A stretch of 64,000 nucleotides of DNA from the NCBI GenBank assembly GCA_021568835.1, contig JAKGSH010000010.1:992001-1056000 (forward strand), in the 5' to 3' direction. Position 1 is the first letter of the stretch. Each line of letters begins with the position of its first letter. This document shows, one piece after another, positions 44,607-54,127 of this stretch. The translations under genes were made by a program, and so were the position numbers. Under the pieces are notes generated by a model, which had not been told where the DNA came from, did not search any database, and worked only from the letters and a program-made list of their open reading frames with translations. Origin of the DNA: Streptomyces sp. Tue 6430 (GTDB taxonomy: Bacteria; Actinomycetota; Actinomycetes; Streptomycetales; Streptomycetaceae).

Positions 44607-45200
44607 TCAGCGCTCGTCGGTGCCCGCCACCTTGGCGGTGGCCGGCGCGACCCGGTTCCAGGTGTTGATCGTGCAGATGAGGGCCAGCACCTGGGCGAGT
44701 TCCGTGTCGTCGAAACAGGCTGCGGCCCGTGCGTAGACGTCGTCCGGGACGCCTCCGTCGGCCACCAGCGTGACCGCTTCGGTCAGGGCCAGGGCGGCCT
44801 GCTCCTTCTCCGTGTGGAAGTGCCGGGCCTCGCGCCAGACGGCGACCAGGTGCGGTCGGTCCTCGTTCTCGCCGGCCTTGCGCGCGTCGTTCGTGTGCAT
44901 GTGCAGGCAGTGCGCGCAGTGGTTGAGGTGGGAGACGCGGATCTGGATCAGTTCGACGAGGGCCGGATCGAGTCCCTCGCGGGCGGCGGCGTCGAAGCCG
45001 ACGAGTGCGCGGAACGCCTTGCGGGCGGACTTCGCGAAGTCCAGACGGCTCGTGCCGGTCGTGTCCGCCCCACTCACCGCGTGCGTCCCACTCACCGCGT
45101 TCCCCGTGCTCACCGCGTTCCCCGTGCTCGTCGCGTTCCCCGTGCTCGTCGCGTTGGCCGTGTCCGTCGCGACGGCGGTGTCCGTCGCGTTCGTCGTCAT
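44607..45200 (-). CDS. AhpD-like carboxymuconolactone decarboxylase-family protein with repeat-rich N-terminus
   Basis: 197 residues. The core from about residue 50 is an AhpD-like all-helical domain with the CxxC-x-H-x-H motif (NHCAHCLHMHTNDAR) used for thiol peroxidase-type redox chemistry, followed by WREARHFHTEKEQAALALTEAVT. The first 45 residues are six-residue repeats (NATSTG, NAVSTG) encoded by an 18-base tandem repeat. ATG 45200 is divergent from the MocR gene, 47 bases away, suggesting control by that regulator. Confidence 0.85.
   Translation of the reverse strand: MTTNATDTAVATDTANATSTGNATSTGNAVSTGNAVSGTHAVSGADTTGTSRLDFAKSARKAFRALVGFDAAAREGLDPALVELIQIRVSHLNHCAHCLHMHTNDARKAGENEDRPHLVAVWREARHFHTEKEQAALALTEAVTLVADGGVPDDVYARAAACFDDTELAQVLALICTINTWNRVAPATAKVAGTDER
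45072..45191. repeat. 18-base tandem repeat in the AhpD-like gene
   Basis: About six imperfect 18-base units (CACCGCGTTCCCCGTGCT and variants) covering the 5' coding region of the AhpD-like gene; the period keeps the reading frame and encodes a Thr/Ala/Asn/Gly/Ser tail. Confidence 0.85.
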
Positions 45201-45247
45201 GCAGATCAATCCATGAGCCGGAAAGACCCTCTGTAGGGTGCATTCCC

Positions 45248-46668
45248 ATGGAGGAATCGTGGGTCAGTTCCGCTGAGCGGATCGGTGCCGACCTGCATCT
45301 GGAGCTGTCCGGTCCGGGCGGACGGCGGGCCGCGCTGATCCGGGCGCTGCGCGAGGCCGTGCGCGGCGGACGGCTCCCTCCGGGCACCCGGCTGCCGCCC
45401 TACCGTTCCCTCGCCGCCGATCTCGGGGTCGCACGCAACACGGTGGCCGGCGCCTACGCCGAACTGGTGGCGGAGGGCTGGCTGACGGCTCGGCAGGGGT
45501 CCGGTACGCGGGTCGCCGACCGCGCGGAGCCCCTGCGCCACGCCGCGCGGAGGCCCGGTGAAGCACCTCCACGCGTGCGTGGTCCGCGGCACGACCTGCG
45601 CCAGGGCACCCCGGACGCGTCGGCGTTCCCGCGTGCGGCCTGGCTGGCTTCCTACCGACGGGCGCTCCAGCAGGCGCCCAACGAGGTGTTCGGGCCCGGC
45701 GACCCGGCCGGGCGCCGCGAGTTGCGCGAGGCGCTCACGGAGTACCTGGCACGCGCGCGCGGCGTGCGCACCGAGCCCGACCGCATCGTGATCTGCTCCG
45801 GCTTCGCGCACGCCCTGCGGCTGCTGTTCGGCCAGGGCGGGAACGGGGCGGGGCGCTGCGCGGCCCGCTGGCGGTGGAGGCGTACGGGCTGCGGTTCCAC
45901 CGGGAGCTGCTGGCCGCGGCGGGCGTGCGGACGGTGCCGCTCCCGCTCGACGGGGACGGGGCGCGCGTCGGCCTGCTGGGACGCGAGCGGGGTGTGCTCC
46001 TCACGCCCGCCCACCAGTTCCCGACCGGCGGTCCGCTGCACGCGAGCCGCCGGGCCGCCGTGATCGACTGGGCACGCGCGCGGGGCGCCGTGGTGCTGGA
46101 GGACGACTACGACGGCGAGTTCCGCTACGACCGCAAGCCCGTCGGCGCGCTCCAGGGCCTGGACCCCGAGCGCGTGATCCACCTCGGCTCGGTCAGCAAG
46201 AGCCTGTCACCGGCCCTGCGGCTGGGCTGGATGGTGCTGCCGGAGCGGTACGTCGGCGACGTCCTCGCGGCCAAGGGCGACCGGGAGGCCTGGGCGAGCG
46301 TGCCGGACCAGCTGGGCCTGGCCGACCTCGTCGTCTCCGGGGCCTACGACCGCCATGTGCGGCGTATGCGACAGCGGTACCGGGGCCGCCGGGACCGGCT
46401 GGTCGCGGCGCTCGCCGCGCACGCGCCGCGGGTCGGCGTCACCGGGGTCGCGGCCGGACTGCACGCGGTGCTGCGGCTGCCGCCGGGCACCGAGCGGGCC
46501 ACGGTCGAGGCGGCCGTCCGGCGGGGCGTCGCGCTGGACGGCCTGGCCGGCTTCCGGCACCCGGAGACGGACATGGCGGCGCACGACGGACTGGTCGTGG
46601 GATACGCCACGCCCTCCGAGCACGCCTACGGGGCGGCGCTGGACGCACTGCTCGACGTGCTGCCCTGA
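45248..46668 (+). pseudogene. MocR/PdxR-type GntR regulator with aminotransferase domain, frameshifted here
   Basis: ATG 45248. N-terminal wHTH (LIRALREAVRGGRLPPGTRLPP, SLAADLGVARNTVAGAYAELV) followed by a fold-type I aminotransferase domain: GRRELREALTEYLARARGV, TPAHQFPTGG, DDYDGEFRYDRKP and the PLP-lysine motif GSVSKSLSPALRLGW. One G is missing in GGGG 45850-45853. Repaired length is about 473 residues. Such regulators sense PLP or amino-compounds; the divergent AhpD-like gene is the likely target. Confidence 0.9.
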
Positions 46669-46803
46669 GCTTCCGCTCCCCAGGGCCCGCATCTCGCGCC
46701 CCGGCTGCCGCGCCCCACCCCGAGGGGGCCCCGGACGCCGCGCCCCGGACGCCGGCCGCCGTCCCACGGGCACCCCGTCATGCCGCCCCGGCACCCCGGA
46801 CGC

Positions 46804-47634
46804 CTACGGCTTGCGTGCCACCGCACCGTAGCCGGGAATGACGCCGTCCTCCTGGCCCGGCACCGGCTCGCCGAGTTCGGGGTGCCACTCGGGCACCACC
46901 GCGACACCGGGTTCGACCAGTTCCAGCCCGTCGAAGAATCGGCCGAACTCGTCGCGCGAGCGCAGTGCCAGCGTGACGCCGGCCGCCTTCAGCTTCGCCG
47001 TGGCCGCCGCCGACTCCTCCGGGGTGAAGTCGGCGGTGGCGTGGGTCATCATCAGGTAGCTGCCCGAGGGGACTTCGGCGAGCAGCCGGTCGACCAGCTC
47101 GTGGGCCCCGTCCTCGTCGGAGACGAAGTGCAGCAGCGCGATGAGGGACAGCGCCACGGGTTGCTCGAAGTCCAGGATCTTCCTGGCGCCCTCGATGATG
47201 GTGGCCGGGTTCCGGACGTCCGCCTGGAGGTACTCGGTGACGCCCTCGGGGGTGCTGCGCAGCAGGGCTGCCGCGTGGGCCAGGACGATCGGGTCGTTGT
47301 CGCAGTAGACGACGGCGGCGTCGGGCGCGACCTGCTGGGCGACCTGGTGGAGGTTCGGCTCGGTCGGGATGCCCGTGCCGATGTCCAGGAACTGCCGGAC
47401 GCCGTGCCCCGCGAGCCAGCGCGTGGCGCGGTGCATGAACGCCCGGTTGACCCGGGCCATCACCGGGACGCGGGGGTCGAGGGCCAGCATCTGGCGGCCC
47501 ATCTCCTCGTCCACGGGGTAGTTGTCCTTGCCGCCGAGGTACCAGTCGTACATCCGCGCGGGGTGCGGTTTGCCGGTGTCGATCTCGACGGCGCCGGCGG
47601 GGTCCTGCCCGGTCATGAGGAACTCCATGAGCAT
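46804..47634 (-). CDS. DUF574 SAM-dependent methyltransferase
   Basis: 276 residues, a family expanded in Streptomyces. PHPARMYDWYLGGKDNYPVD near the N-terminus is the family hallmark, then RQFLDIGTGIPTEPNLHQVAQ (SAM-binding motif I), VVYCDNDPIVL (acidic residue for ribose), and DRLLAEVPSGSYLMMTH. The start could also be at the later ATG (MTGQDPAG). Substrate unknown. It lies next to the DUF397/HTH pair, a frequent association. Confidence 0.9.
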   Translation of the reverse strand: MLMEFLMTGQDPAGAVEIDTGKPHPARMYDWYLGGKDNYPVDEEMGRQMLALDPRVPVMARVNRAFMHRATRWLAGHGVRQFLDIGTGIPTEPNLHQVAQQVAPDAAVVYCDNDPIVLAHAAALLRSTPEGVTEYLQADVRNPATIIEGARKILDFEQPVALSLIALLHFVSDEDGAHELVDRLLAEVPSGSYLMMTHATADFTPEESAAATAKLKAAGVTLALRSRDEFGRFFDGLELVEPGVAVVPEWHPELGEPVPGQEDGVIPGYGAVARKP

Positions 47635-47718
47635 GCGACACGAATAATGATCAAGTCAGTACCAAGATAAGGAAGTTGAGCAAATTGTGCACAGGGGAGA
47701 AGGAACGGGCGGGCTGGT

Positions 47719-47994
47719 TCAGGACAGCAGGAAGTCCGCCTCTCCCGCCTTCGCTCCCTGGATGAAGGCCGTCATCTCGTCGGAGGTGTAGATCAGCGCC
47801 GGACCGTCGGGGTCGGTGGACTGGCGGACGGCGATCCGGCCGTCGGCGAGCTTCATGGCCTCCAGGCAGTTGCCTCCGTTGCCGCCGCTCCACGGCTTGT
47901 GCCAGCCCTCGCTGCCCAGTTCCCTCGCGGGCATGCCGTTGTAGATCCGCTGAGCGCGGCCACGCGGCCTGGTGGGGGACTTGATGCGTTCCAT
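47719..47994 (-). CDS. DUF397 domain-containing small protein
   Basis: 91 residues. Hallmarks WHKPWSGGNGGNCLEAMKLADGRIAVRQSTDPDGPAL followed by MTAFIQGAKAGEADF. It starts right after the stop of the HTH gene (TGA then ATG), so the two are co-translated. In WhiJ-type loci such small proteins are thought to bind and antagonise the HTH partner. Confidence 0.93.
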   Translation of the reverse strand: MERIKSPTRPRGRAQRIYNGMPARELGSEGWHKPWSGGNGGNCLEAMKLADGRIAVRQSTDPDGPALIYTSDEMTAFIQGAKAGEADFLLS

Positions 47995-48855
47995 TCACAG
48001 CTCCTTGCGGAGATCCCGGAGGATCTCCTTCGTGCGATGTGCCGTAGCGGCCTGCGCCGCCATGCGGTCCATGACCTCGAGGTGGGTCGCCACCTCGGTG
48101 CGCGCGTCCAGGTAGACGGCGCCGGTCAGGTACTCGCTGTAGACCATGTCCGGAAGTTCGGGCATGGCGAATCGGAACAGCACGAAGGGCCCGTACGTGC
48201 CGGGGTGCGGCCCCGAGGAGAACGGGGCGACCTGCAGCGTCACGTTGGGCAGCTTCGTGGCGTCGAGCAGTTTGTCGATCTGCGCGCGCATCACCTCCGG
48301 GCCGCCCACCGGGCGGCGCAGCACGGTCTCGTCCATGACGACCCACAGCCGGGGCGCGTCCTCACGCGTGAGGAGCCCCTGGCGTTGCATGCGCAGGTCG
48401 ACGTGGCGCTCGATGTCCTCCGGCCGGGTCTGGCCGATGGCTCCGGACCTCAGCACTCCGCGCGCGTAGTCCTCGGTCTGCAGCAGACCGGGGACGAAGT
48501 GCGGTTCGTACTGACGGATCAGGGCGGCGGCGCCCTCGAGGCTGACGTGCATCGAGAACCAGCCGGGCAGCACGTCGTGGAAGCGCTGCCACCAGCCGGG
48601 CCGGTTGGCCTCCTCGGCGAGCTGGACGAAGCCCTCGGCCTCCGCGTCGGTGACGCCGTACGCCTTCAGCAGCAACTGGAGGTAGGGGATCTTGAGGGAG
48701 ACCTCGGCCATCTCCATACGGCGGACCGTGGCGGGCGCGACCCGGAGGATGCGGGCGGCCTCCTCGCGTTTGAGGCCTGCGCGTTCCCGCAGGTCCAGCA
48801 GGCGCCGGCCGAGGACGACCTGCCCCACCGTCGGCGCGGACCGCGGTTCGCTCAC
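47995..48855 (-). CDS. WhiJ/Scr1-type XRE-family transcriptional regulator
   Basis: 286 residues from GTG 48855, preceded by GGAGGTGGAG. N-terminal HTH (GRRLLDLRERAGLKREEAARIL, APATVRRMEMAEVSL), then the DUF5753 domain (VLPGWFSMHVSLEGAAALIRQYEPHFVPGLLQTEDYAR, RMQRQGLL, WVVMDETVLRRPVGG, YSEYLTGAVYLD). Typical Streptomyces regulator of development or secondary metabolism paired with a DUF397 protein and an ATPase encoded divergently. Confidence 0.93.
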   Translation of the reverse strand: MSEPRSAPTVGQVVLGRRLLDLRERAGLKREEAARILRVAPATVRRMEMAEVSLKIPYLQLLLKAYGVTDAEAEGFVQLAEEANRPGWWQRFHDVLPGWFSMHVSLEGAAALIRQYEPHFVPGLLQTEDYARGVLRSGAIGQTRPEDIERHVDLRMQRQGLLTREDAPRLWVVMDETVLRRPVGGPEVMRAQIDKLLDATKLPNVTLQVAPFSSGPHPGTYGPFVLFRFAMPELPDMVYSEYLTGAVYLDARTEVATHLEVMDRMAAQAATAHRTKEILRDLRKEL

Positions 48856-49073
48856 GCTCCACCTCCACGAAGAGCCCGGCCGAGGGCCCACTTGGCCCGG
48901 CCGGGCGGTCACGAAAACTTCCCCACAGCCCTGCGGCGCCACGCGAAGACCTCATGCGAAGACACGTATGAAAATACGGATCTCCGTGATCCCAACTGGC
49001 GCCGCTCGACATGCTGTTGCGAGCAGTGTGCCACGGCCCTTCACCGCGTCACACAGCACTCTGCATTTTTCAG

Positions 49074-49110
49074 AGTGACACTTGCCAAGTGTTCACGGCG
49101 GGGCGATAGT
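49074..49110 (+). promoter_or_regulatory. Promoter with overlapping inverted repeat, giving a leaderless ATPase mRNA
   Basis: -35 TTGCCA (49082-49087), exact 17-base spacer, -10 GATAGT (49105-49110); predicted start coincides with GTG 49118. An inverted repeat (ACACTTG... CAAGTGT, about 49075-49095) covers the -35, a candidate operator for the divergent WhiJ-type regulator. Confidence 0.5.
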
Positions 49111-49117
49111 GGCAAGC

Positions 49118-50358
49118 GTGATTCCGTCCGCGCCCTTAGGAACAGACGCTGCCGCAGGCCACCCCCAGGGTCTCGGTGCCGATGCGGGTTCCCCCGGTCG
49201 AGCGCATTCGAGAGTGGGGGAGGGAGCGGGCCTCGACCAGGCCGCTGCCCAGCGCCGGTTCCGATTCGAACTGGCCGCGCATCCGGGTTCCCCGGCACGG
49301 GCCAGACGCCTGGTGCGGGCCCGGCTGACCGGCTGGTCGGTGTGCGAGGACACCTGCGACACGGCTGCCCTGGTCATATCCGAGCTGGTCACCAACGCCA
49401 TCGTGCACACCGCGAGCGGCGTGGTCGTCTGCGAGCTGTACGACGGTGACGACCTCGTGCGCATAGCCGTGCGCGACGAGGGCTGCGCGCCCGGTGAGCC
49501 GCATCCCTCGCCGCAGCGCCCCGAGGAGGAACACGGACGGGGCCTGTTCCTCGTCGACGCCCTCTGTCACTCCTGGGGCGCCCGGGAACACGGTCCCGGA
49601 CTGCTGGTCTGGGCGGACCTGGCCCGACGGGCCGCCTCCGAGGGCGCGGGAGAACCCGCTTCCCCGAGCACGCCGAGCACGCCGTCCGTGACACCGTCGG
49701 CCTCTCCGACGCCGATCCGGTGCCCGCGCCGCGCGCCGACCTCGGCTGGGGCGCCCGCCCGAAGCCGGACCCGGCCGGCGGCTCGGACGACGAGGGCGAG
49801 ACCCCCACCGAGCACGACGATCACGCAGACGCCCGGCACGCCGACGCGCGGCTCGAAGACGCCCTGCTCGAAGACGCGCGCCGCTCAGGCACCCGGCACG
49901 GCGACCTCCGGTACGGAGACGTCCGGCACGGGCACCCGGCGCACGGTGACGTCCGGCACGGACATGATGCGCACGCAGACGTCCGGCACGGACCCGATGC
50001 GCACGGCGACTCCGAAGCCGCCGAACAGGCGCACAGGACACACCCCGCGGAAGGCCGCGCGGAAGCCCGCGCCCCCGGCCGCACACACCGGCCCCATCAC
50101 ACCCCCGCGGTCGACGGCCGGGCCGACCTCCGGTCGGGCGGCCCTCTCGGCCGGCTCCCGCACCCGTCCGAAGGCACTCTGTCCCGCGTCGCGCCGCAGT
50201 GGCACCGCGGCCCGGGGGCCGACGAGCCGCCCCGGCCGACCGACCGCACCGACCGCACCGATCACGCGCTCGACCAGACGGGCGGGGCTCCCGTCCGGCG
50301 CCCGCACCCCGGCGCGGGTCCTGCGGGCTTCCCTCCGCACGGCCGGGACACGGCGTGA
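49118..50358 (+). CDS. HATPase_c (SpoIIAB/RsbW-like) ATP-binding protein with long low-complexity tail, frameshifted in tail
   Basis: Residues about 45-165 form a GHKL ATPase of the anti-sigma kinase type: RRFRFELAAHPGSPARARRLVRARLTGW, SELVTNAIVHTASG (N-box), VRDEGCAPGEPHPSP and HGRGLFLVDALCHSWG (G-boxes). A missing C in CCCC 49662-49665 shifts the frame; repaired, it continues as DLGWGARPKPDPA, a phrase known from relatives, and a His/Gly/Asp/Ala repeat tail, ending at 50358 (about 413 residues). GTG 49118 was chosen because the promoter predicts a leaderless start there; GTG 49109 is the alternative. Third partner of the DUF397/HTH locus. Confidence 0.78.
49846..50025. repeat. Degenerate in-gene repeat coding a His-rich tail
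   Basis: Reiterated GACGTCCGGCACGG-type units code for RHGD, RYGD, RHGH, AHGD and similar four- to eight-residue steps near the end of the ATPase-like protein. Confidence 0.75.
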
Positions 50359-50797
50359 ACGCGGCCCCGGCAGGATCGGGGTGCTCAACCTGGACACGCT
50401 CGTCCGTCTGGGGCGCGGCCCCGGCGGCGACACCCCGCGGGCACCGCACCGGCTCGCGGTTCCCGAGGGGATGACGGCCCCGCTGGGCTGCGACGCCGTG
50501 GCCGTCCCGGCGCGGCTGGGCCCGCTGGTCATGCCCCGCATCCCGCGCGTGGGCTGCGTGTACGCCGACGAGGCGCACTGGTGGTGGCTGGTCCCGTCGG
50601 ACTCCGACTACGCCCTGGACTGGCCCGCCCCCGCGCGGTACGCCACGGGCGCGCTCGTGCCGGACTCCCGGCAGGCCCCCGGCCTCATCCACCGGCCGGA
50701 CGGCACGCTGCCGTACACCCCGCCCATCCCCCTCTATCTGACGCTGTGCCGCCTCACGGACACACCGCCCACCTGGTCGCGGCCGATCAGCGCGTGA
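50355..50797 (+). CDS. Conserved hypothetical protein, frameshifted near the start
   Basis: Likely starts at GTG 50355, overlapping the ATPase stop (GTGA). One G missing in GGGG 50378-50381 shifts it; repaired it begins VNAAPAGSGVLNLDTLVRLG and runs to 50797, about 147 residues. It contains PEGMTAPLGCDAVAVPARLG, GCVYADEAHWWWLVPSDSD and LIHRPDGTLPYTPPIPLYLTLCRLTG-like text. I recognise it only as a Streptomyces conserved protein linked to these ATPases; function unknown. Confidence 0.65.
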
Positions 50798-50921
50798 CGC
50801 GCGTCCGGGCGCTCGGCGCACAGCCCTGATCGACGCGCGGACCGGGCCGGAGGTCTTCGAGGAGATCGGTGCGCCCGCCGGCGGGCCCGGTGCCCGCCGC
50901 GGAAGCGGGCCGGCCACGGCG

Positions 50922-51098
50922 TCAGTCGGTGGCCTCGCCGCCCCGGACGACCACCAGGAACGTGTCGGTCGCGAGGTCCATGACAACCTCGGCGGCCAGT
51001 CCCTCCATGCGCCGCGCCTGCGCGAACTCCTCCGCGGGCCACGATCCACGCGGCCCGCCCGCGGGAAAGCGTTCGAGCACTGTTCGCCCGTTCACCAT
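50922..51098 (-). CDS. Small conserved hypothetical protein
   Basis: 58 residues from ATG 51098 with GGAGG eight bases upstream. MVNGRTVLERF, WPAEEFAQARRMEGLAAEV, VVMDLATDTFLVVV. Short hydrophobic strands with no membrane segment; probably a small cytosolic protein of unknown role. Confidence 0.6.
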   Translation of the reverse strand: MVNGRTVLERFPAGGPRGSWPAEEFAQARRMEGLAAEVVMDLATDTFLVVVRGGEATD

Positions 51099-51217
51099 CT
51101 CGCACACCTCCGATAAGCGTTGTACCTGTAGGAGTTAACGCTCTTCGGAGAGGGAACGCCTCGGCCGGTGACGCTACTGAGACGCAGTTGACACACGTTC
51201 AACGCGGAGTGTGAGGG

Positions 51218-53137
51218 TCAGGTCACCTTCTGAACGCATCGGCTACCCTGCGCGTCGGAACTCGCACATGTCGTGACGTGGGCCGGGAGGCCGACCCGTT
51301 CCCGGTGTCCGGCCAGTTCCGCGAGGAGTTCGGTGAGCCGGTCGCCGTGGCGGCGGTCGAGCCGTCCGGTGTCGTCGAGGTGGACGGCGGCGGCGGTGGT
51401 CGTGTCGACGAGTCGTTCGAGGAGGGCGGCCACCTCGTCGGTGCCCTCGGTGTGCCGGGCGAGCGCGGGGAGTTCGGCGGCCGAACGGGCGATGGCGGCG
51501 CGGGCCTCGGCGAGCGCCCGGTAGGCCTCGCGGCGCAGGGTCCAGCGGGTGGCCCGGTCGTCGGAGCCGTCCGGGACGTCCAGTACATGAACGAGGTAGG
51601 CGTGCGCGGCCCCCGCGGCGGACGCGAGCCGGGCGTGCACGTGCCCGCCGCGCTCCCCCGGCATCGGCAGGTGTCCGACGACGAGCACGAGCGCGCAGGC
51701 CAGCAGCGTCTCACCGATGCGCCCGACGGAGGCCTGGGGCTCCCCGCCGACCATGACGAGCGACAGGACGAGGACGGTGACGACGGCGGTCTGGGCGGCG
51801 AAGTGGCGCGTGGCGACGGGGATCAGCGCCCCGCACACGGCGACCAGGGCGACCAGCCCCTCCGGACGCGGCAGCACGGCGGCGAACCCGGCGAAGAGCA
51901 GCGCCCCCAGGACCGTCCCGGCGGCTCGGCACAGCACGCGGGAGACCAGCGGCCCGAGGTCGGGCTTGACGAGGAAGACCGCGGTGGCGGGCAGCCAGTA
52001 CCAGTGCGTGTGCTGCCCGTACCAGCGCGCGTGGTACAGCGCCTGGGCGATGGCCGCGCTGGCGCCGAAGCAGAGGGCGACCCGCAGCCCGTACTCCCGC
52101 CCGCCGGCCCGAACACGGTCCGCAGCAGGTCCCGGGCGCCGCGCCGGCGCGTGTGCAGGTCCGACCCGGCGCCCCGGTCGAAGGCGTCCGCGGCCCGGAG
52201 CAGGGCGTCGTCGAGAGCCCGCAGCGCGGGCGCGGACCGGGCGGGCGCGGGCAACGGCCCGGTGGCCGCGCTCCCCCGTACGGCCGCGGCGAGGCGCCGG
52301 GTCCCTCGGCGGCCCGGTCGGCGAGGGGGGCGCCGGCCCAGGCGAGGGCGGTGGCGGCCTCGGCCAGCGGCAGGGCGGCGGCGTACTGGGCGTGCAGCCG
52401 GCGTTCGGCCGCGGAACTGGCACAGCGGCGCAGCCGAGGCCCGGCGAGGGCGTCCTGGGCGTGGTCGAGAGCGGCGGTGAGGGCGGCACGGCGGGCAGTG
52501 GCGTGCTCGGTGCCGGCGGCGTCGAGGAGAGCGGCGACGGCTTCGTACACGCCGGCCACGGCCGCCCGCTCGCCGTCGAAGCGGAAGTCTCCGGCCAACG
52601 CGCCCGGCGTGGGCAGGGCGAGCCGCAGCGCGATCAGCCATCCCGCGCCGGCGAGGAAGGCGAGGGCCCGCGCCCCGCCGCTGTCGGGCAGCGGCATCCC
52701 GGCGCCGACCGCCGCGGCGACGAGGAGTTGGGTCCCGCCCCGGAGGCGACGGGCCCGATGGCGCTCGCACCGCCGGCCAGGAGGCCCAGAGCGGTGAGGA
52801 GGAGCGTCAGCGCGACCGGGCCGGCGTGGTCGCCGGCGTAGGTCCCGACGAGGAGTCCGGCCGCTCCGGCGAGCGCGGGCGCCCCGAGCCGCCGGACGGC
52901 GGCGCGCCGGCCGCCGGGACGGTCGTTGATCCCGGCGAGCATGGCGGCGATGGCGGCGACGACCCCGAGGGAGGTGTGCCCGGCGAGGACGGCGAGGAGC
53001 AGCAGCGGCCCGGCGGCGAGCGCGCCGCGTACGACCGCGCTCCACGGGACGGGCCCGCGCTGGGCGCGCAGGACGTGCGCGAGCCAGGGCGGCAGGGCGG
53101 TGGGTGTGCGCACGGCGACGTCGGAACGCGGGGACAC
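51218..53137 (-). pseudogene. FUSC-family membrane transporter (aromatic acid exporter-like), three frameshifts here
   Basis: About 640 residues when repaired, from GTG 53137 (SPRSDVAVRTP). Two blocks of helices as in the FUSC/AaeB family: LLLLAVLAGHTSLGVVAAIAAML and ALTLLLTALGLLAGG in the first, then a cytoplasmic helical middle, then HTHWYWLPATAVFLVKPDLGPLVSRVLCRAAGTVLGA, the family's signature strand-helix. Frames change near 52736-52741, 52301-52306 and 52112-52116, each explained by one missing base. Probable efflux of organic acids; substrate unknown. Confidence 0.8.
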
Positions 53138-53360
53138 AGGGCTCCGTTCGGGCGAGGGCGGGGTGTGCCTTCGGGCGACGGTGGCCGGGGCTGATGCTGG
53201 TGCTGGTGCTCGGGGTGCGTCTCCACGGTACGCGTCGATCGAGGAGAAGGTGGGACGGCTGCGTTTCGGAAAGGTGACGCCCGGGCCGGATCCCGGGTTC
53301 TTCGTGAACGCGACCGCTCGGGTGTCCGCCGGGGACCGGCTCCTCGCCGGCCGTGACCCC

Positions 53361-54127
53361 TCATGCGCGCGTGGACCCGGCCGCTGCCACCGTCTCCTCG
53401 AACAGCGTGCGGGCCCGTTCGAGCGCCTCCGGGACGCTGCCCCGGGCGATCCGCGCGACAAGCGCGTCGACGTCCCTGAGCCCGGCGCGCTCCAGCAGCC
53501 GCTTCTCGTTCGTCACCCACTCCCCGCGCGCGGCGAGCACCGCGTGGCCGGCCTGCGCGGCGGCGACGGCCAGGGCACCCGCGGCCTCCGTGCGCCGGCC
53601 CCGCGCCGCGTGGTGGGCGGCCGCGTAGGCGAGGGTGGCGCTCGCGGTGCCGTACCAGCGGTCGCGCGCCGTCCGGCGGAGCCTGTCGGGGTACGCGGCC
53701 GGGCGCGGCAGCTCCCCGTGCAGCACCTGGTTGATCGCCAGCTCGGCGACGACCAGGTAGCTCGGGATGCCCGCCAGGTGGAACAGCAGGGGTTCCACAC
53801 GGAACCGGCCCTGTTCCGCCTCCGCCAGTTCGTGGGCGACGACGTCCAGGTCGCGGTAGTGGACGTCGACGCGCCGTCCGTCGACGGTGAGCCAGGCGCC
53901 GCCGTTGAAGACGCCGCCGCCCCAGCCGCCGATCTCCGACACCTCGCCCTCCCAGCCGACGGCGCGCAGGTCGGCCGGGTCGAAGGCGCCCCGGTAGTAG
54001 ACGGCCAGGTCCCAGTCGCTGTCGGGGCGGTGGGTGCCCTGGGCCCGGGAGCCGCCGAGGGCGACGGCGCGGACCCCGGGAGGGCGGCCAGGCGGTCGGT
54101 GGTGGCGCGGAGGAAGGCGGCGTCCAT
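53361..54127 (-). pseudogene. Nucleotidyltransferase-domain protein, frameshifted near the start
   Basis: ATG 54127 (MDAAFLRATTDRLAALPG), then after the break VRAVALGGSRAQGTHRPDSDWDLAVYY: the Pol-beta-type GGSRAxGxxxxxSDxDL active site with its metal Asp residues. A second Asp lies in RRVDVHYRDLD. The C-terminal half is helical (MNT/KNTase-like). The break is a missing base in CCCC 54074-54077. About 255 residues repaired. Related proteins adenylate small molecules or act as antitoxins; the role is not known. Confidence 0.8.
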
